Shown one piece after another: positions 51,331 through 61,528 of a stretch of 64,000 nucleotides of DNA. The stretch is from contig JAUICL010000004.1 in NCBI GenBank assembly GCA_030427905.1, positions 1 through 64,000 of the forward strand. The letters run 5' to 3'. The position numbers and the translations under genes are program-made. Source of the stretch: Bacteroidia bacterium (GTDB lineage Bacteria; Bacteroidota; Bacteroidia; Flavobacteriales_D; Cryomorphaceae). The notes under the pieces are model-generated. The model saw only the letters and a program-made list of their open reading frames with translations. It was not told where the DNA came from and ran no database searches. The first letter of the stretch is position 1, and each line of letters opens with the position of its first letter.

Positions 51331-54300
51331 ATGAAATCAAAAAGATCGAAGAGACTAGCTCTAGTTCTGCTCATTTTTGGGGTGATCTTCGCGATTTTGT
51401 ATTTCGCTATCCGGGCCATGTTGCCTGGAATGGCTGAAAAGTACGGCCTAACTTTCTCGGCATTTGAATTTGATTTTCCCCTAACCTTATCGCTCAATGA
51501 TTGTGCTTATGAGCACGAGCTCGTTTCTGTTCAAGCCGACTCCATACATGTGGAATTTCGGTTAATTGCTCTTCTGAAAGGTGAGATAAGTGGTGAACTC
51601 GTTTATGCTCAAAATATAGTTGTCGATCTCAAAGATGTTCCGCCCGACCCGAACGATACATCTGAGTTTGATATTTCTGATCTTATCACCATAGGCTTTG
51701 ATGAGATATGCGTTGACAATGGTATTTACCAGAGCTATACCGCGCAAGACTCTATGTCATTTGAGTTCAATCAGCTTCGCGCTTCCAAGTTCCAAATAGA
51801 CGATGGAATTTTCGCTGACTCCCTTTTTGCAATTTCAGGTGTATCTCGATTCGCATTTCTCGATACCACTGGTACGGTTGAAGATGTAGAAGCAGAGTCT
51901 GGAAGTGTGATGGCAAACATGTTTCCAATCAATTGTTCGTATTTGGAAATTGATCAACACAAGGTGATTTTGCGCAATCCCAACCAATTTCATGAGTTTG
52001 CTGATGTGGACATTGCATTGCAGGGAATCTCTTCCGAAAACCCAATTGATACACGGGTAGACCTGATCCATTTCGTCTATCAAGACACCTTGGAGTTCTC
52101 GTCTTCAGGCGATGAGTACTTTTTAGAAACTTCTGGTGGAATGGCCTTGCGAGACTTTGAGCTGGTTTTGCCAGGTGTTGAACTGAACCTTGCTTCAGCC
52201 AGCATGCCCAGCGATGCAGATTCGGCGTATGCAGTCGAGTTTGGAGCCTCGTCTCTGAACACCAACTGGATTCATTTTTTTGTGGACTCATTGCCTATCG
52301 CAAGGAACGAAACCTTGTTTTTTGAGGGGATCCTAGCGTATCAGGGCGAGCAGTTGCGCTTTGATAATTTTCAATTCGAAGCAGGAGAGCAGACCGAGAT
52401 CATCGCTACTGGTCACATAGCCTTTTCATCCGATACTTATCCATTCAATCTTTCTCAATCGAGCTTCACCACATCGCAATCTGATCTAAAATCGTTGTTT
52501 GGAGCTGATTTGAGTCCATTGAAAGACCAATTGGCTTTGTCGGGAAATGTGGCCGCCGAAGGTGACCTAGCTAACTTTGATTTTCATACCCAGCTCGCTC
52601 TTGGGGCAACAAACATTAAGACCGACGGCCACTATAGTACGGTGTATGAAGGCTCGGTCGGACTTGGGTTCCATATTTCATCACCGAGAATTGATCCGCA
52701 ACAGATACTGGTTGATTTTGATGAAGAGCTAGTTGCGACCAATTTGACCTGCAATTCTGAAATCACCCTAACAAACGTGTATGACCTGATTGATTTGTCA
52801 GTTGATCTGTCGCTAGGCAGCTTGTCGTATGATTCGTATCGATTGGAAGCTCCTGTGATCGAAGCTTTCTTCAGCGATACGGGATCGGAACTTAGATTCC
52901 GCGATGCGCATCAGGTGGAGAATATCGTTTTGAGAAGCCCCTCAAACCTTCTGAAGGCTCGGAGCTTCGATTTGGAAGGGGCCATTGCTGGAAACCTACC
53001 AAATCTGTTGGACTTTAAATCGAACGCTGGAACTGTGAACATGGACCTTCGCGGACATTTTGCTTTGAGTGATACAACGCTGTTTCTCGAGTTAGATTCC
53101 GACTCACTCGTGTACTTGGCAGTTGATTCGACCACGTATGCTTCACCGTTCCATATGACTTTTCATCAGAGCAGTACCAGTGGGTACGATTTCCTACTCT
53201 ACAAAGACTCAACTAGAGTCGCGGAATTTGAAGCAGATACTACTGTGATGACTTGGATAAGTGCTGGCTACCCATTGGATACCATCCTGCCAAGATTTAA
53301 GGGCTATTTGAGCCTGAATCTGGATAGTAGTTTGGTTCAGAATCTCTCGGGAATCAATGCCGAAATGGCACTCAAAAGATTTGAGATTGAATCTAATACC
53401 GATGTGATAGACGTCGAATTGACCGCCCTGCTCTTGCGCTATGAAGACTACCAAATTCTCAATCTTCAATTAGATGAAAAGATCGGTCACAACAAGGTGA
53501 TCGGTCAATTGGTGGCGGAGGAGATCCATTCTGGATTCGCGTCTATCGAGACCGTGCGATTCGACAATGATACAGATGCCGAAGGGATCATCAATACCAA
53601 GTTGGATTTCATAGTGAGTAGTACTCAGAAGGAAGTGGGGCTCGGTTTTGACTTTCAAGAAAATGCAGGAATAAAGAAGATAATCTTGGACGAATCAGTT
53701 CCCATCGTTTTTGGCGATGATACCTGGCTTGTGGAAGACAATACGGGCTTGATTTTAAACCCCAAAAACTCCATTGAAGCCAGTCGGGTTGCGATTAAAA
53801 AGAATCAAGAGCGCATAGCACTCGATTACCGAGAAGAGCTCGTTAGTGTGGATGTTGAAAATTTGGATTTATCTCCATTTGCTTCTTTTTTCCTAAAAGA
53901 TACCACTTGGCATGCCATGGCAAGTGTAGAAGCTACCTACCACGCCGACAACAAGGAAGCCAAGTGGAAAGGCGTGGTTGATAATATCCAACTTGATACA
54001 GTGGCGATCGGCTCGCTTCATCTAGAAGGTGAGTACCGCCAAGAAATGCTCGACGCTCATGCTTCAATAGAAAATGAAAAGGGATCAGTGGATATGCACG
54101 TAGATGGGCCGCTTGAAGATTTGGCCTATAAAATTGAGTTAAACCACTTCAAGCTTCAGTCGTTAAATCCTGTGCTAGAAATAGTTGAGTTGCCGCTTGC
54201 CGTTCTTGGAAATTCGAGCGGACACGTTCTGGGAAAAGTAAACGTTTTTAAAGTGGAGAGCGGAATGTTGGCTTTCGAAAACACCGCAATTACTTCACCT

Positions 54301-55668
54301 GATTTAGGAGTTGATGTCTTCTTAGAAAATGAGTCGATAAGCATTGATAATGACGAATTGAATCTTGAAAAATTCACCTTGCGAGATAAAAGGGGCAATG
54401 AACTTGTGCTGGCTGGAAATGTGTCGCTGATGGATCATGGTAAACTGTCCTTGACGGCTATCACAGAAAAGTTTGTCATTGAAAGCAAGGATAAAAGAAA
54501 TGAAGTGTTTTGGGGTGAATGTGCCTTTTCGACTCGACTACAACTAGAAGGCAGTTTTGATGATATGCTACTGAGTGGAAAAATTCGTCTCATTGAGAAC
54601 TCCGATTTAAACTTCAAGTACGAAAGCACCCTCGAAGAAAATGAACTTGAGAATGAGATTGTTTTTCGCAAGAAAGGTGGAGTAGATGAAGAAGCCAAAG
54701 TAGTAGCTAGAGAGCGGAGCGAGAAGGGGATTTTGAAGTACGAGGTAGATTTTGATATTGGAAAATCGACGGCCTACGTGCTGATATCTGAAGCGAGCAA
54801 CGATTTTATTAGATTGACTTTTTCAGGGCAGGTGGAGCTGAAAAGCGGAGTGGGAAACATGCCGCTTCTCTACGGAGAAGTAGAGAGTCACGACGGGAGT
54901 ATATTTTACGACGCACCGATGGTTTCAGATTTGAAATTGAAAATCATAGAAGCGTCAGCATTATTCAATGGGCTGGCAGAAGATACCAAGTTCTCCTTCA
55001 AGGGAAGGGAAACTTTCAGAGTGAATTTGTCGGAAATAGATCCATCTCAAAAAGGCGGAAAAGTACCTGTGGATGTAGTGGCTAAGATTAACAATAGTAC
55101 GGCGAGTAATCTCGACATGACCTTCGATCTCGAGAGCGAAAACGGCCAGGTAGAAGGGTTTATCGAATCTCTCCCCATGGAAACGCGAAACCAGTATGCC
55201 ATGAATTTGCTCGTTTTTGGAAGCTTGGAAGGAACTGGCGGAAGCAATTCGGTGATGTCGGCGATGTTTGCCAAGCTCAACGAAATTTCGAGACGGAACA
55301 TCAAAAACGCAGATCTCAATTTTTATGTCGACAGCCAGGTTGAAGATGAAGCCTCGGGTAGCACAGAAAATGTGAGTGAAATTGGGTACAATTTTCAAAC
55401 GGGATTGTACAATGATAAGATCCGTTTAAAAGTAGGCGGCGAGTTCCTTTCTGGAAACACGACAGTGGGTAGGAAAGAGTTTAACCCCTTGGCTGATGTG
55501 GAATTGGATTATGTACTCAAGCGCGACCCTGATTTTTACATCACCCTTCGTAAGCAAGATAGCTACCGCGGTGTGATCGATGGTCAGGTAGACGAATATT
55601 CGGTTGGATTTACCTATTCCATTCAATTCAAGAATTTGTTTACATCACCAAAAGATAGTATCAAGTGA
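51331..55668 (+). CDS. tamB: TamB-like translocation/assembly module protein (AsmA superfamily)
   Basis: 1445 residues: one N-terminal transmembrane anchor (about 9-29), a long beta-helical body of repeated strands typical of AsmA/TamB lipid-transfer-type proteins, and a C-terminal DUF490-like region (about 1080-1440; VSEIGYNFQTGLYNDKIRLKVGGEF). It spans the periplasm. The gene ends in a 4-nt overlap with tamL, matching the standard tamB-tamL pair. Confidence 0.93.
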   Translation: MKSKRSKRLALVLLIFGVIFAILYFAIRAMLPGMAEKYGLTFSAFEFDFPLTLSLNDCAYEHELVSVQADSIHVEFRLIALLKGEISGELVYAQNIVVDLKDVPPDPNDTSEFDISDLITIGFDEICVDNGIYQSYTAQDSMSFEFNQLRASKFQIDDGIFADSLFAISGVSRFAFLDTTGTVEDVEAESGSVMANMFPINCSYLEIDQHKVILRNPNQFHEFADVDIALQGISSENPIDTRVDLIHFVYQDTLEFSSSGDEYFLETSGGMALRDFELVLPGVELNLASASMPSDADSAYAVEFGASSLNTNWIHFFVDSLPIARNETLFFEGILAYQGEQLRFDNFQFEAGEQTEIIATGHIAFSSDTYPFNLSQSSFTTSQSDLKSLFGADLSPLKDQLALSGNVAAEGDLANFDFHTQLALGATNIKTDGHYSTVYEGSVGLGFHISSPRIDPQQILVDFDEELVATNLTCNSEITLTNVYDLIDLSVDLSLGSLSYDSYRLEAPVIEAFFSDTGSELRFRDAHQVENIVLRSPSNLLKARSFDLEGAIAGNLPNLLDFKSNAGTVNMDLRGHFALSDTTLFLELDSDSLVYLAVDSTTYASPFHMTFHQSSTSGYDFLLYKDSTRVAEFEADTTVMTWISAGYPLDTILPRFKGYLSLNLDSSLVQNLSGINAEMALKRFEIESNTDVIDVELTALLLRYEDYQILNLQLDEKIGHNKVIGQLVAEEIHSGFASIETVRFDNDTDAEGIINTKLDFIVSSTQKEVGLGFDFQENAGIKKIILDESVPIVFGDDTWLVEDNTGLILNPKNSIEASRVAIKKNQERIALDYREELVSVDVENLDLSPFASFFLKDTTWHAMASVEATYHADNKEAKWKGVVDNIQLDTVAIGSLHLEGEYRQEMLDAHASIENEKGSVDMHVDGPLEDLAYKIELNHFKLQSLNPVLEIVELPLAVLGNSSGHVLGKVNVFKVESGMLAFENTAITSPDLGVDVFLENESISIDNDELNLEKFTLRDKRGNELVLAGNVSLMDHGKLSLTAITEKFVIESKDKRNEVFWGECAFSTRLQLEGSFDDMLLSGKIRLIENSDLNFKYESTLEENELENEIVFRKKGGVDEEAKVVARERSEKGILKYEVDFDIGKSTAYVLISEASNDFIRLTFSGQVELKSGVGNMPLLYGEVESHDGSIFYDAPMVSDLKLKIIEASALFNGLAEDTKFSFKGRETFRVNLSEIDPSQKGGKVPVDVVAKINNSTASNLDMTFDLESENGQVEGFIESLPMETRNQYAMNLLVFGSLEGTGGSNSVMSAMFAKLNEISRRNIKNADLNFYVDSQVEDEASGSTENVSEIGYNFQTGLYNDKIRLKVGGEFLSGNTTVGRKEFNPLADVELDYVLKRDPDFYITLRKQDSYRGVIDGQVDEYSVGFTYSIQFKNLFTSPKDSIK

Positions 55669-57941
55669 TTCGGAGCATATTCGGCATATTGATCTTGATT
55701 TGGATTTTTTCGGCGTGCTCCGTAACCAAGAACATCCCTGAAGGCGATGCTTTCTACCGCGGCTCTAGAATCCACATCGAAAAAAAGGAGAGCCAAGAAG
55801 AATGGGAAGTAGATAAGGCAGCTGAGAAGTACGCCACGGTGTATTACGATCTCTGGGATTCGCCCAACGGCGGGCTGTTTGGCTCGCCCTTTATTTCTGT
55901 TTTTCCAATGCGGTTGTTTATTCACAATTGGTTTAGCGACACTACCACGGCAGCTGTACCTGCATGGCTCAGAGATAATTTTGGTGAAGCCCCCAATACC
56001 ATCGACCTTGTGAACCCCGAAGCCAAGATAAATAGGGGGATTGATGTGCTTGCCAACTATGGGCACTTCGGTGCGGAAGGCCATTTCGTGGTTAACTATA
56101 ATAAGAAAAGGAACAAGGGCTACGTCCATTATTACTTCAAAGTGCCTAAACCATACCTGTACAGCGAAGTTTACTTCAACTCCAATAGAGACTCACAAAC
56201 TTTGAACAAGATCTTTGCCGATCGCTCAATGTTCACCAAGCTCAAACCCAATACTGAGTTTAATCTGTACGAAATCCGCGAAGAGAAAAAAGCCCTTTGG
56301 AATAGCCTTCAGAACAATGGCTACTTCTTTATTTCAAAAGATGATTTGCTCATCGCAGCAGATACCACCGTGGGGCTTAAAAAAGTAGTGCTCGATGTAG
56401 ACTTGAGCAAAGATTTGCCACCTTCTCATTATAGACGACAAGTGCTTGGTGAGTTTCATTTTTTGATCGACTCAACTTTCCAAAACCAAAGCCCCGACAA
56501 GTTTTATAGATGGCCTACTGGGCGAATCCGAAAGCGGGTTGTCGATAGTCTCTTGGTGGTGAATCCCGGTGACTATTTCAGCAAGAAAAGGACTGAAGCA
56601 ACCATTCGAAACCTGAATTCGCTCAGTATTTATTCAAATCCGCGTATTCAATATGGCGTCAATACATCGGATTCTACGCAACTCAGCCCACGTTTTATCC
56701 TCGACATGCAAAATGCCACAAACCTGTCTTTCAATGTTCGGGGTAACTACAAAAACACGGGCTACATTGGCCCGGCCGTTGGATTTACTTTCCGGCAACT
56801 CAACGTTTTTCACGGAGCTGAAAACTTGACCATTTCGGGCGATGTATACTACGACTTCCCCCTTGGGATATTCAAAGAGCGGGTGTCTCCATCATCGGGA
56901 TACTCAGTCCGATCGACGCTTACCGCACCATTTTTGGCGCATCCATTCAATGTTTTTCGAAACACGTATGAAGTTCCAAGAGAGTTTTTTACACTCAACT
57001 TCGACTACAATCATCGTACGGATTACTTCGACTTGATTGCGATCAATTCGAGCTACGGGTGGACCTGGAAGTCGAGCGAAAGGTGGTCTCACAAGCTTGC
57101 TATCGTTGACGTTACGCTGAGCAATGTGCAGAACACGACCACGCGTTTTGACGACTTGACAGACGAGAATCCGGCCTTACGCGAAAGTCTAATCGATCAA
57201 TTTATTCTCGGTTCTACTTATGAAATCAATTACAATAGACCCAGTACCAGGCAGAAGCGCTGGGCATTTTACTACCAAGGAATATTGGATTTAGCCGGGA
57301 ATTCCCTCAATGGACTCAACTCGCTTTTCACCGATGATCCGAGTGGTGAGCAGACCTTTTTGGGAAATTCCTTTGCGCAGTATTTTCGAATAAAGTCGCA
57401 AATTGTAGCAAAGTGGAATCTGACAAGTCGGTCTCAACTTGTGTTTCGGAATATGACGGGAGTGGGTGTTCCGTATGGCAATAGCTCACAAATGCCTTAT
57501 ATCAAAGAGTTCTTTATAGGTGGAACCAATAGCCTACGGCCATACACGGCGCGTACGGTGGGCCCAGGACGATTTGTACAGTTAGATCAGGCGGAAGTCA
57601 ATCAGGTCGGAGATTTCAAATTGGAGTTTAATCTCGAGTATCGTTTTCCCTTGGTTTGGAAGATCAATATGGCATATTTTGTAGATGCGGGAAACATTTG
57701 GCTTCTGGAGCCCGATCCCAATCGTCCTTGGGGGGAAGTGCGCTGGGGCAAGCTCGTCGAAGATAGCTACTACACCACCGGCCTAGGGGTGCGGTATCAG
57801 AGCGACTATATCGTGTTGAGAGTAGATGTGGGTCTGGCCTTGTATTTTCCTTTTGCGGTGGATGGGCAAAAATGGGTGTGGCAAACGGAAGCATACAAGT
57901 ATGCCTGGGCTCCCGTATTTGCCATCGGATACCCCTTCTAA
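55665..57941 (+). CDS. tamL: TamL: BamA-superfamily outer-membrane lipoprotein
   Basis: 758 residues with GTG start, lipobox FSAC, N-terminal POTRA-like domains and a C-terminal 16-strand barrel with the BamA/TamA landmark FFIGGTNSLRPYTARTVGPGRF and QLDQAE. TamL replaces TamA in Bacteroidota. With TamB it forms an envelope assembly complex. Its stop overlaps the convergent DUF1361 stop in CTAA. Confidence 0.93.
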   Translation: MIRSIFGILILIWIFSACSVTKNIPEGDAFYRGSRIHIEKKESQEEWEVDKAAEKYATVYYDLWDSPNGGLFGSPFISVFPMRLFIHNWFSDTTTAAVPAWLRDNFGEAPNTIDLVNPEAKINRGIDVLANYGHFGAEGHFVVNYNKKRNKGYVHYYFKVPKPYLYSEVYFNSNRDSQTLNKIFADRSMFTKLKPNTEFNLYEIREEKKALWNSLQNNGYFFISKDDLLIAADTTVGLKKVVLDVDLSKDLPPSHYRRQVLGEFHFLIDSTFQNQSPDKFYRWPTGRIRKRVVDSLLVVNPGDYFSKKRTEATIRNLNSLSIYSNPRIQYGVNTSDSTQLSPRFILDMQNATNLSFNVRGNYKNTGYIGPAVGFTFRQLNVFHGAENLTISGDVYYDFPLGIFKERVSPSSGYSVRSTLTAPFLAHPFNVFRNTYEVPREFFTLNFDYNHRTDYFDLIAINSSYGWTWKSSERWSHKLAIVDVTLSNVQNTTTRFDDLTDENPALRESLIDQFILGSTYEINYNRPSTRQKRWAFYYQGILDLAGNSLNGLNSLFTDDPSGEQTFLGNSFAQYFRIKSQIVAKWNLTSRSQLVFRNMTGVGVPYGNSSQMPYIKEFFIGGTNSLRPYTARTVGPGRFVQLDQAEVNQVGDFKLEFNLEYRFPLVWKINMAYFVDAGNIWLLEPDPNRPWGEVRWGKLVEDSYYTTGLGVRYQSDYIVLRVDVGLALYFPFAVDGQKWVWQTEAYKYAWAPVFAIGYPF

Positions 57942-58603
57942 ATCCGGTTTCGCTTTATTTGATCGAAGGTAAAGAACAAGGCATTGATCATGATTCCAAA
58001 GATCAATGTCATTTTCCAAACGCTAGAGTTTTCAAATGGATCGGTGAAGTGAGACCAGACGCTGCCGAAAAGCAGGAGCGGGTCAGTAAGAATATCCCAG
58101 GAATTCCAACGCTCAAACCGTCCGAGATAAATCCCATACGATGCTGCAAACAAAAAGCAAACGGAGAGAAACCTAACGGCTCTTGCGCTCAGCCACTGCG
58201 TGAGCAATTTTTCGAGATCCCAGAGACTCTTAACTCCAAGAATGAGTCCGGCCCACAAGAACGAAAAGATCAGCACCAAATCATACCAAAGTGGAATGGG
58301 AGAGCGCGGCCTGAGATGAAACAAGTCGGTGATGATGTAGAGGGTATTTGGAAAAAATAGGAGCCAGGCACCTGCGGCAAGAATCACAAAGGTCTTTCGT
58401 TTCGCATATTTTTCGCGCGCACCGATAAAGCTGATCATGTAGAACGGAACCCAAGCCAGGAATAGATTCCAAATTAGGAAGAGATACAACTTTGACTCTG
58501 ATAAGTACACTCTTCCGAAAGCGAGTAAAACAGCCCAAGCCATTAGTCCGAGCAGGAAGATGGGCAGCGAGTTTCTAATCGTTTTAACCTGATCTTTCAT
58601 CAC
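57938..58603 (-). CDS. DUF1361 membrane protein
   Basis: 221 residues with about six transmembrane helices and LFFPNTLYIITDLFHLRPRSP, VSYGIYLGRFERWNSWDI, typical of DUF1361. Function unknown. Overlaps the diacylglycerol kinase gene by 4 nt. Confidence 0.9.
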   Translation of the reverse strand: MMKDQVKTIRNSLPIFLLGLMAWAVLLAFGRVYLSESKLYLFLIWNLFLAWVPFYMISFIGAREKYAKRKTFVILAAGAWLLFFPNTLYIITDLFHLRPRSPIPLWYDLVLIFSFLWAGLILGVKSLWDLEKLLTQWLSARAVRFLSVCFLFAASYGIYLGRFERWNSWDILTDPLLLFGSVWSHFTDPFENSSVWKMTLIFGIMINALFFTFDQIKRNRI

Positions 58604-58965
58604 AAGGCCAGGATATAAGGTGCGAAAATGAAGAATCCAATTGCCAGAGCACCGAGAGAAGCGATCAGCACGGCGCTTGCTGCCAGGTCTTTTGCTTTTT
58701 TGATCAGCGGATGGTATTCTGGTACCGATGCATCAGCAAGCGATTCTAGGCCCGAATTTAGGGCTTCCATTGACAGAACCATGGCTATGGTCAGAACGGT
58801 GATGCACCACTCCTGTAAGGAGATAGAGAATACGATGCCCAGAGAGATGGCAAACAGCGAAACGAGTAAATGAATGCGGGCATTTGGGGTTTCTGCAAGG
58901 AAGTAGCGAATCCCGTTGAAGGCATGCCCAAAACTTTTAGAGCGATTGTGGATGTAGGTTTTCAT
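58600..58965 (-). CDS. dgkA: Diacylglycerol/undecaprenol kinase (DgkA)
   Basis: 121 residues, three transmembrane helices, and the conserved cytoplasmic motif MEALNSGLESLADAS that carries the catalytic glutamates. Recycles diacylglycerol to phosphatidate or phosphorylates undecaprenol; the choice cannot be made from sequence. Upstream gene of a two-gene unit with DUF1361. Confidence 0.93.
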   Translation of the reverse strand: MKTYIHNRSKSFGHAFNGIRYFLAETPNARIHLLVSLFAISLGIVFSISLQEWCITVLTIAMVLSMEALNSGLESLADASVPEYHPLIKKAKDLAASAVLIASLGALAIGFFIFAPYILAL

Positions 58966-59097
58966 GGTGAAGGTTTTAGGTAATTACTGTGAAATAGCCT
59001 TTTTGGTACGTCGACTTCACTAAAACATGTTAATTCCTTTCACACTAGTTTTTTCAAAGAATGTGGCCGTTGAACGTTGATGTTGTATTTTGCGGTT

Positions 59098-59523
59098 ATG
59101 ATTCGTCTAGTCGCTATCATTTTTACATCCTTCATGTGTGCTCGATGTGAGCAGGTACCACAAGATCCAGAAATGAAGTGTTGGAAGGTAAAAGTTACCG
59201 CCTACAACAGCCTCGCGTACCAAACCCGCCCCGGTACAGATGGAACCATAACCGCTTGGGGCGACAAATTGGTCGATTCGATCCCTTCGATTGCTATCTC
59301 GCGCGATCTCCTCGATAGTGGTCTAACCCACGGAACACAAGTATGGATAGAAGGATATACCTATCCATTTGTTGTAAACGATAAAATGAACCGGAGATAT
59401 AGAAATCGCATAGACATCCATATGGGTAAAGATGTCAAGAAAGCCCGCGAATTCGGTGTGAAGACTCTGCGTCTCTGTATTGACTCGCCTACATCTGATG
59501 AATCTGCAAACGATCCCAATTAA
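59098..59523 (+). CDS. 3D-domain secreted protein
   Basis: 141 residues from ATG at 59098. The N-terminal 20 residues are a signal, possibly a lipoprotein type (SFMCARC). The 3D domain follows: VTAYNSL, TAWGD, AISRDLLDSGL, WIEGY and VNDKMNRRYRNRIDIHMG with the three conserved aspartates. The 3D domain is related to MltA, so peptidoglycan binding or cleavage is possible, but the lytic helper domain is absent. Confidence 0.88.
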   Translation: MIRLVAIIFTSFMCARCEQVPQDPEMKCWKVKVTAYNSLAYQTRPGTDGTITAWGDKLVDSIPSIAISRDLLDSGLTHGTQVWIEGYTYPFVVNDKMNRRYRNRIDIHMGKDVKKAREFGVKTLRLCIDSPTSDESANDPN

Positions 59524-59708
59524 AATTGGGGGGCAATTCGCTCCAGTTTTCACCCATTACAGTCCTTCTTCCTTTCGATTCTCTTGTGTGAGCCATGCTT
59601 TGCTGCTTGATCGACTAGCTTCAAATCTGAATCGACTAAGAAATATTTTTGACAGTCGAATGGAAACTTGTTAACGTTTCTAAAAGGATAAATGTATTGG
59701 GGTTTTAA

Positions 59709-59740
59709 TTGGGCTCACCATAAATCGATTCTTAACTTCG
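59709..59740 (+). promoter_or_regulatory. Probable promoter of the abundant T9SS protein gene
   Basis: TTG (59709-59711), 21 nt, TAACTTCG (59733-59740), one mismatch to TAnnTTTG. Predicted leader about 24 nt. Confidence 0.5.
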
Positions 59741-59768
59741 TGGCCAAATTAAACGAAACCAAATTTTT

Positions 59769-61346
59769 ATGAAGAAAATTTACTCATTGATGTTGGCTGC
59801 GATTGCATTGCCAACTTTGACTTTTGCCCAACCTGCTAATGACACTTGTGATGGTGCTATTGAGATTATGGTTGATGGAGCTTCTGTAACTGCTGATAAC
59901 TCTGATGCGACTGTGTTTGGACCAGAAGGTGCATGCTATCTAGCAGCTCAAGTTGATGGTGATGTTTGGTATACTTTCACAACAACGGAAGAATCAAACC
60001 TCGCAATTACTACTGAAGCTGGAACTACAGATGATTCACAAATGGCCGTTTTCACAATCGCTGATTGTGGTTCTGGTTCAGAAGTTTTTACTGAAGTAGC
60101 TTGTAATGATGATATCAGTGCAACTGATTACATGTCGTATATCGAGATGATCCAATTGCCTGCTGGAACTTACTTCGTTAAAGCTGGAACTTATGGAGAT
60201 GCTGCAGCTGGTTCTTACACCATTTCTTTGATTGATCTTGGTGATGTTCCAGCGAACAGCTTTTGCGATGGTGCAACTGTTCAAGATGTAGTTATCGACG
60301 GAGCAACTTCTACGGTTACTGGTTCAGGTACTGATGCTGTTGATGGTATCGGTCTTGGCCAAGCACATGTATGGGAAGCTTTTACAATTACTGATTGTGC
60401 TGACGTAACACTCGATATGTGTGGAACAACTGTTGATCAAGTGAATGCTTACACTTTCTTAAGTAATGCATGTCCAGTTGATTTAGCAAATGACGAAACC
60501 ATTGTTGGAGCTTTTGATTTCACACTAGATGCCTGTGATGCTGGTGAGAATATTTCAATTTCTTTCGTAGGACTAGAAGCTGGTACTTACTACTACCCAG
60601 TAATGAGTTCAGAAGGATCTCAGATTCTTGATGACTATACTGTAAATATCACAGCTGTAACTTGTGCAGGTGAGCCAGATACATGTTTGACATACAATGC
60701 TGGGCCTTGGACTGACTTCAACAGTGAATTCGGTGGAGCACCTGAAGCTGACGAAGATGGTGTTTGTCCTGTGAATGAAATCACTGCTTTCGAAATCTTT
60801 GCTAGCGAATCTTACACAATCGACAACTTTGTTGCTGGTACTACATACACGTTCGCCTTCTGTGAAGGTGGTAGTGCAGGTGCTTGGGATGCTGCTATTT
60901 CAGTAACAGATCCTAATGGTGACCTAGTAGTATACGTTGAAGATTGTACCGTTACATGGACTGCTCCAATTGATGGTACTTACATCATTGGTATTAGCGA
61001 ATTGGGTCACTGTTTCGACTCTCAGAATACAGCCACTAACAACGGATTCCCATCATTGACTTGTGAAGGTTCTGTTGGCGTTTCTGAAGCTGAAAAAGCT
61101 GAATTCTCAATCTTCCCTAATCCAAACAACGGTCAGTTTACAATCCGTAATGCTGGTGAAGCTGGAAACTACAATATCCACGTTATGGATATGGCAGGAA
61201 GAATGATTCACAGCCAGAAAGCAGTTTTGAACTCAAGTTCAATCGCTACAGTGAACTTGGACAATGTTGAAGCTGGTATCTACATGATTCAGTTCATCAA
61301 TACAAAAGACAATAGCGCTGTAACTCAGCGTGTGGTAGTTCAGTAA
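59769..61346 (+). CDS. Secreted PPC-like protein with T9SS sorting domain
   Basis: 525 residues: signal peptide (ending TFAQ), a PPC-like first domain (ANDTCDGAIEIMVDGASV ... GSYTISLIDLG), a second Cys-rich domain (VPANSFCDGATVQD ...), and a type A sorting domain (FSIFPNPNNGQFTIRN ... VVVQ). The codon usage is biased toward GCT, GGT, ACT, GTT and AAC, unlike its neighbours, suggesting high expression. Strong terminator downstream. Function unknown; an abundant surface protein is a reasonable guess. Confidence 0.9.
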   Translation: MKKIYSLMLAAIALPTLTFAQPANDTCDGAIEIMVDGASVTADNSDATVFGPEGACYLAAQVDGDVWYTFTTTEESNLAITTEAGTTDDSQMAVFTIADCGSGSEVFTEVACNDDISATDYMSYIEMIQLPAGTYFVKAGTYGDAAAGSYTISLIDLGDVPANSFCDGATVQDVVIDGATSTVTGSGTDAVDGIGLGQAHVWEAFTITDCADVTLDMCGTTVDQVNAYTFLSNACPVDLANDETIVGAFDFTLDACDAGENISISFVGLEAGTYYYPVMSSEGSQILDDYTVNITAVTCAGEPDTCLTYNAGPWTDFNSEFGGAPEADEDGVCPVNEITAFEIFASESYTIDNFVAGTTYTFAFCEGGSAGAWDAAISVTDPNGDLVVYVEDCTVTWTAPIDGTYIIGISELGHCFDSQNTATNNGFPSLTCEGSVGVSEAEKAEFSIFPNPNNGQFTIRNAGEAGNYNIHVMDMAGRMIHSQKAVLNSSSIATVNLDNVEAGIYMIQFINTKDNSAVTQRVVVQ

Positions 61347-61370
61347 TTCTGAATTGTCAAAATTCTTTGA

Positions 61371-61396
61371 AAGGGGAGCTTTTGCTCCCCTTTTTT
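61371..61396 (+). terminator. Intrinsic terminator
   Basis: AAGGGGAGC (61371-61379), loop TTTT, GCTCCCCTT (61384-61392), then T-run to 61396. Ends the abundant T9SS protein gene. Confidence 0.95.
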
Positions 61397-61528
61397 GTTT
61401 TGTGCTTGCGCCTTTCCCAAAGTACCATTCATCCCTGTTTTCTCACCCACTTGGTTTTCCAATTTCAGAGATGGATAAGTACCAAAAATAATGGCCGCAC
61501 CGTTCTAGGCATTCTGTAATTTTCTCCT

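Noticed and set aside
59663-59680. GAAAC-N8-GTTTC inverted repeat
   Set aside because: Only 5-bp arms; too weak to call an operator without comparison.
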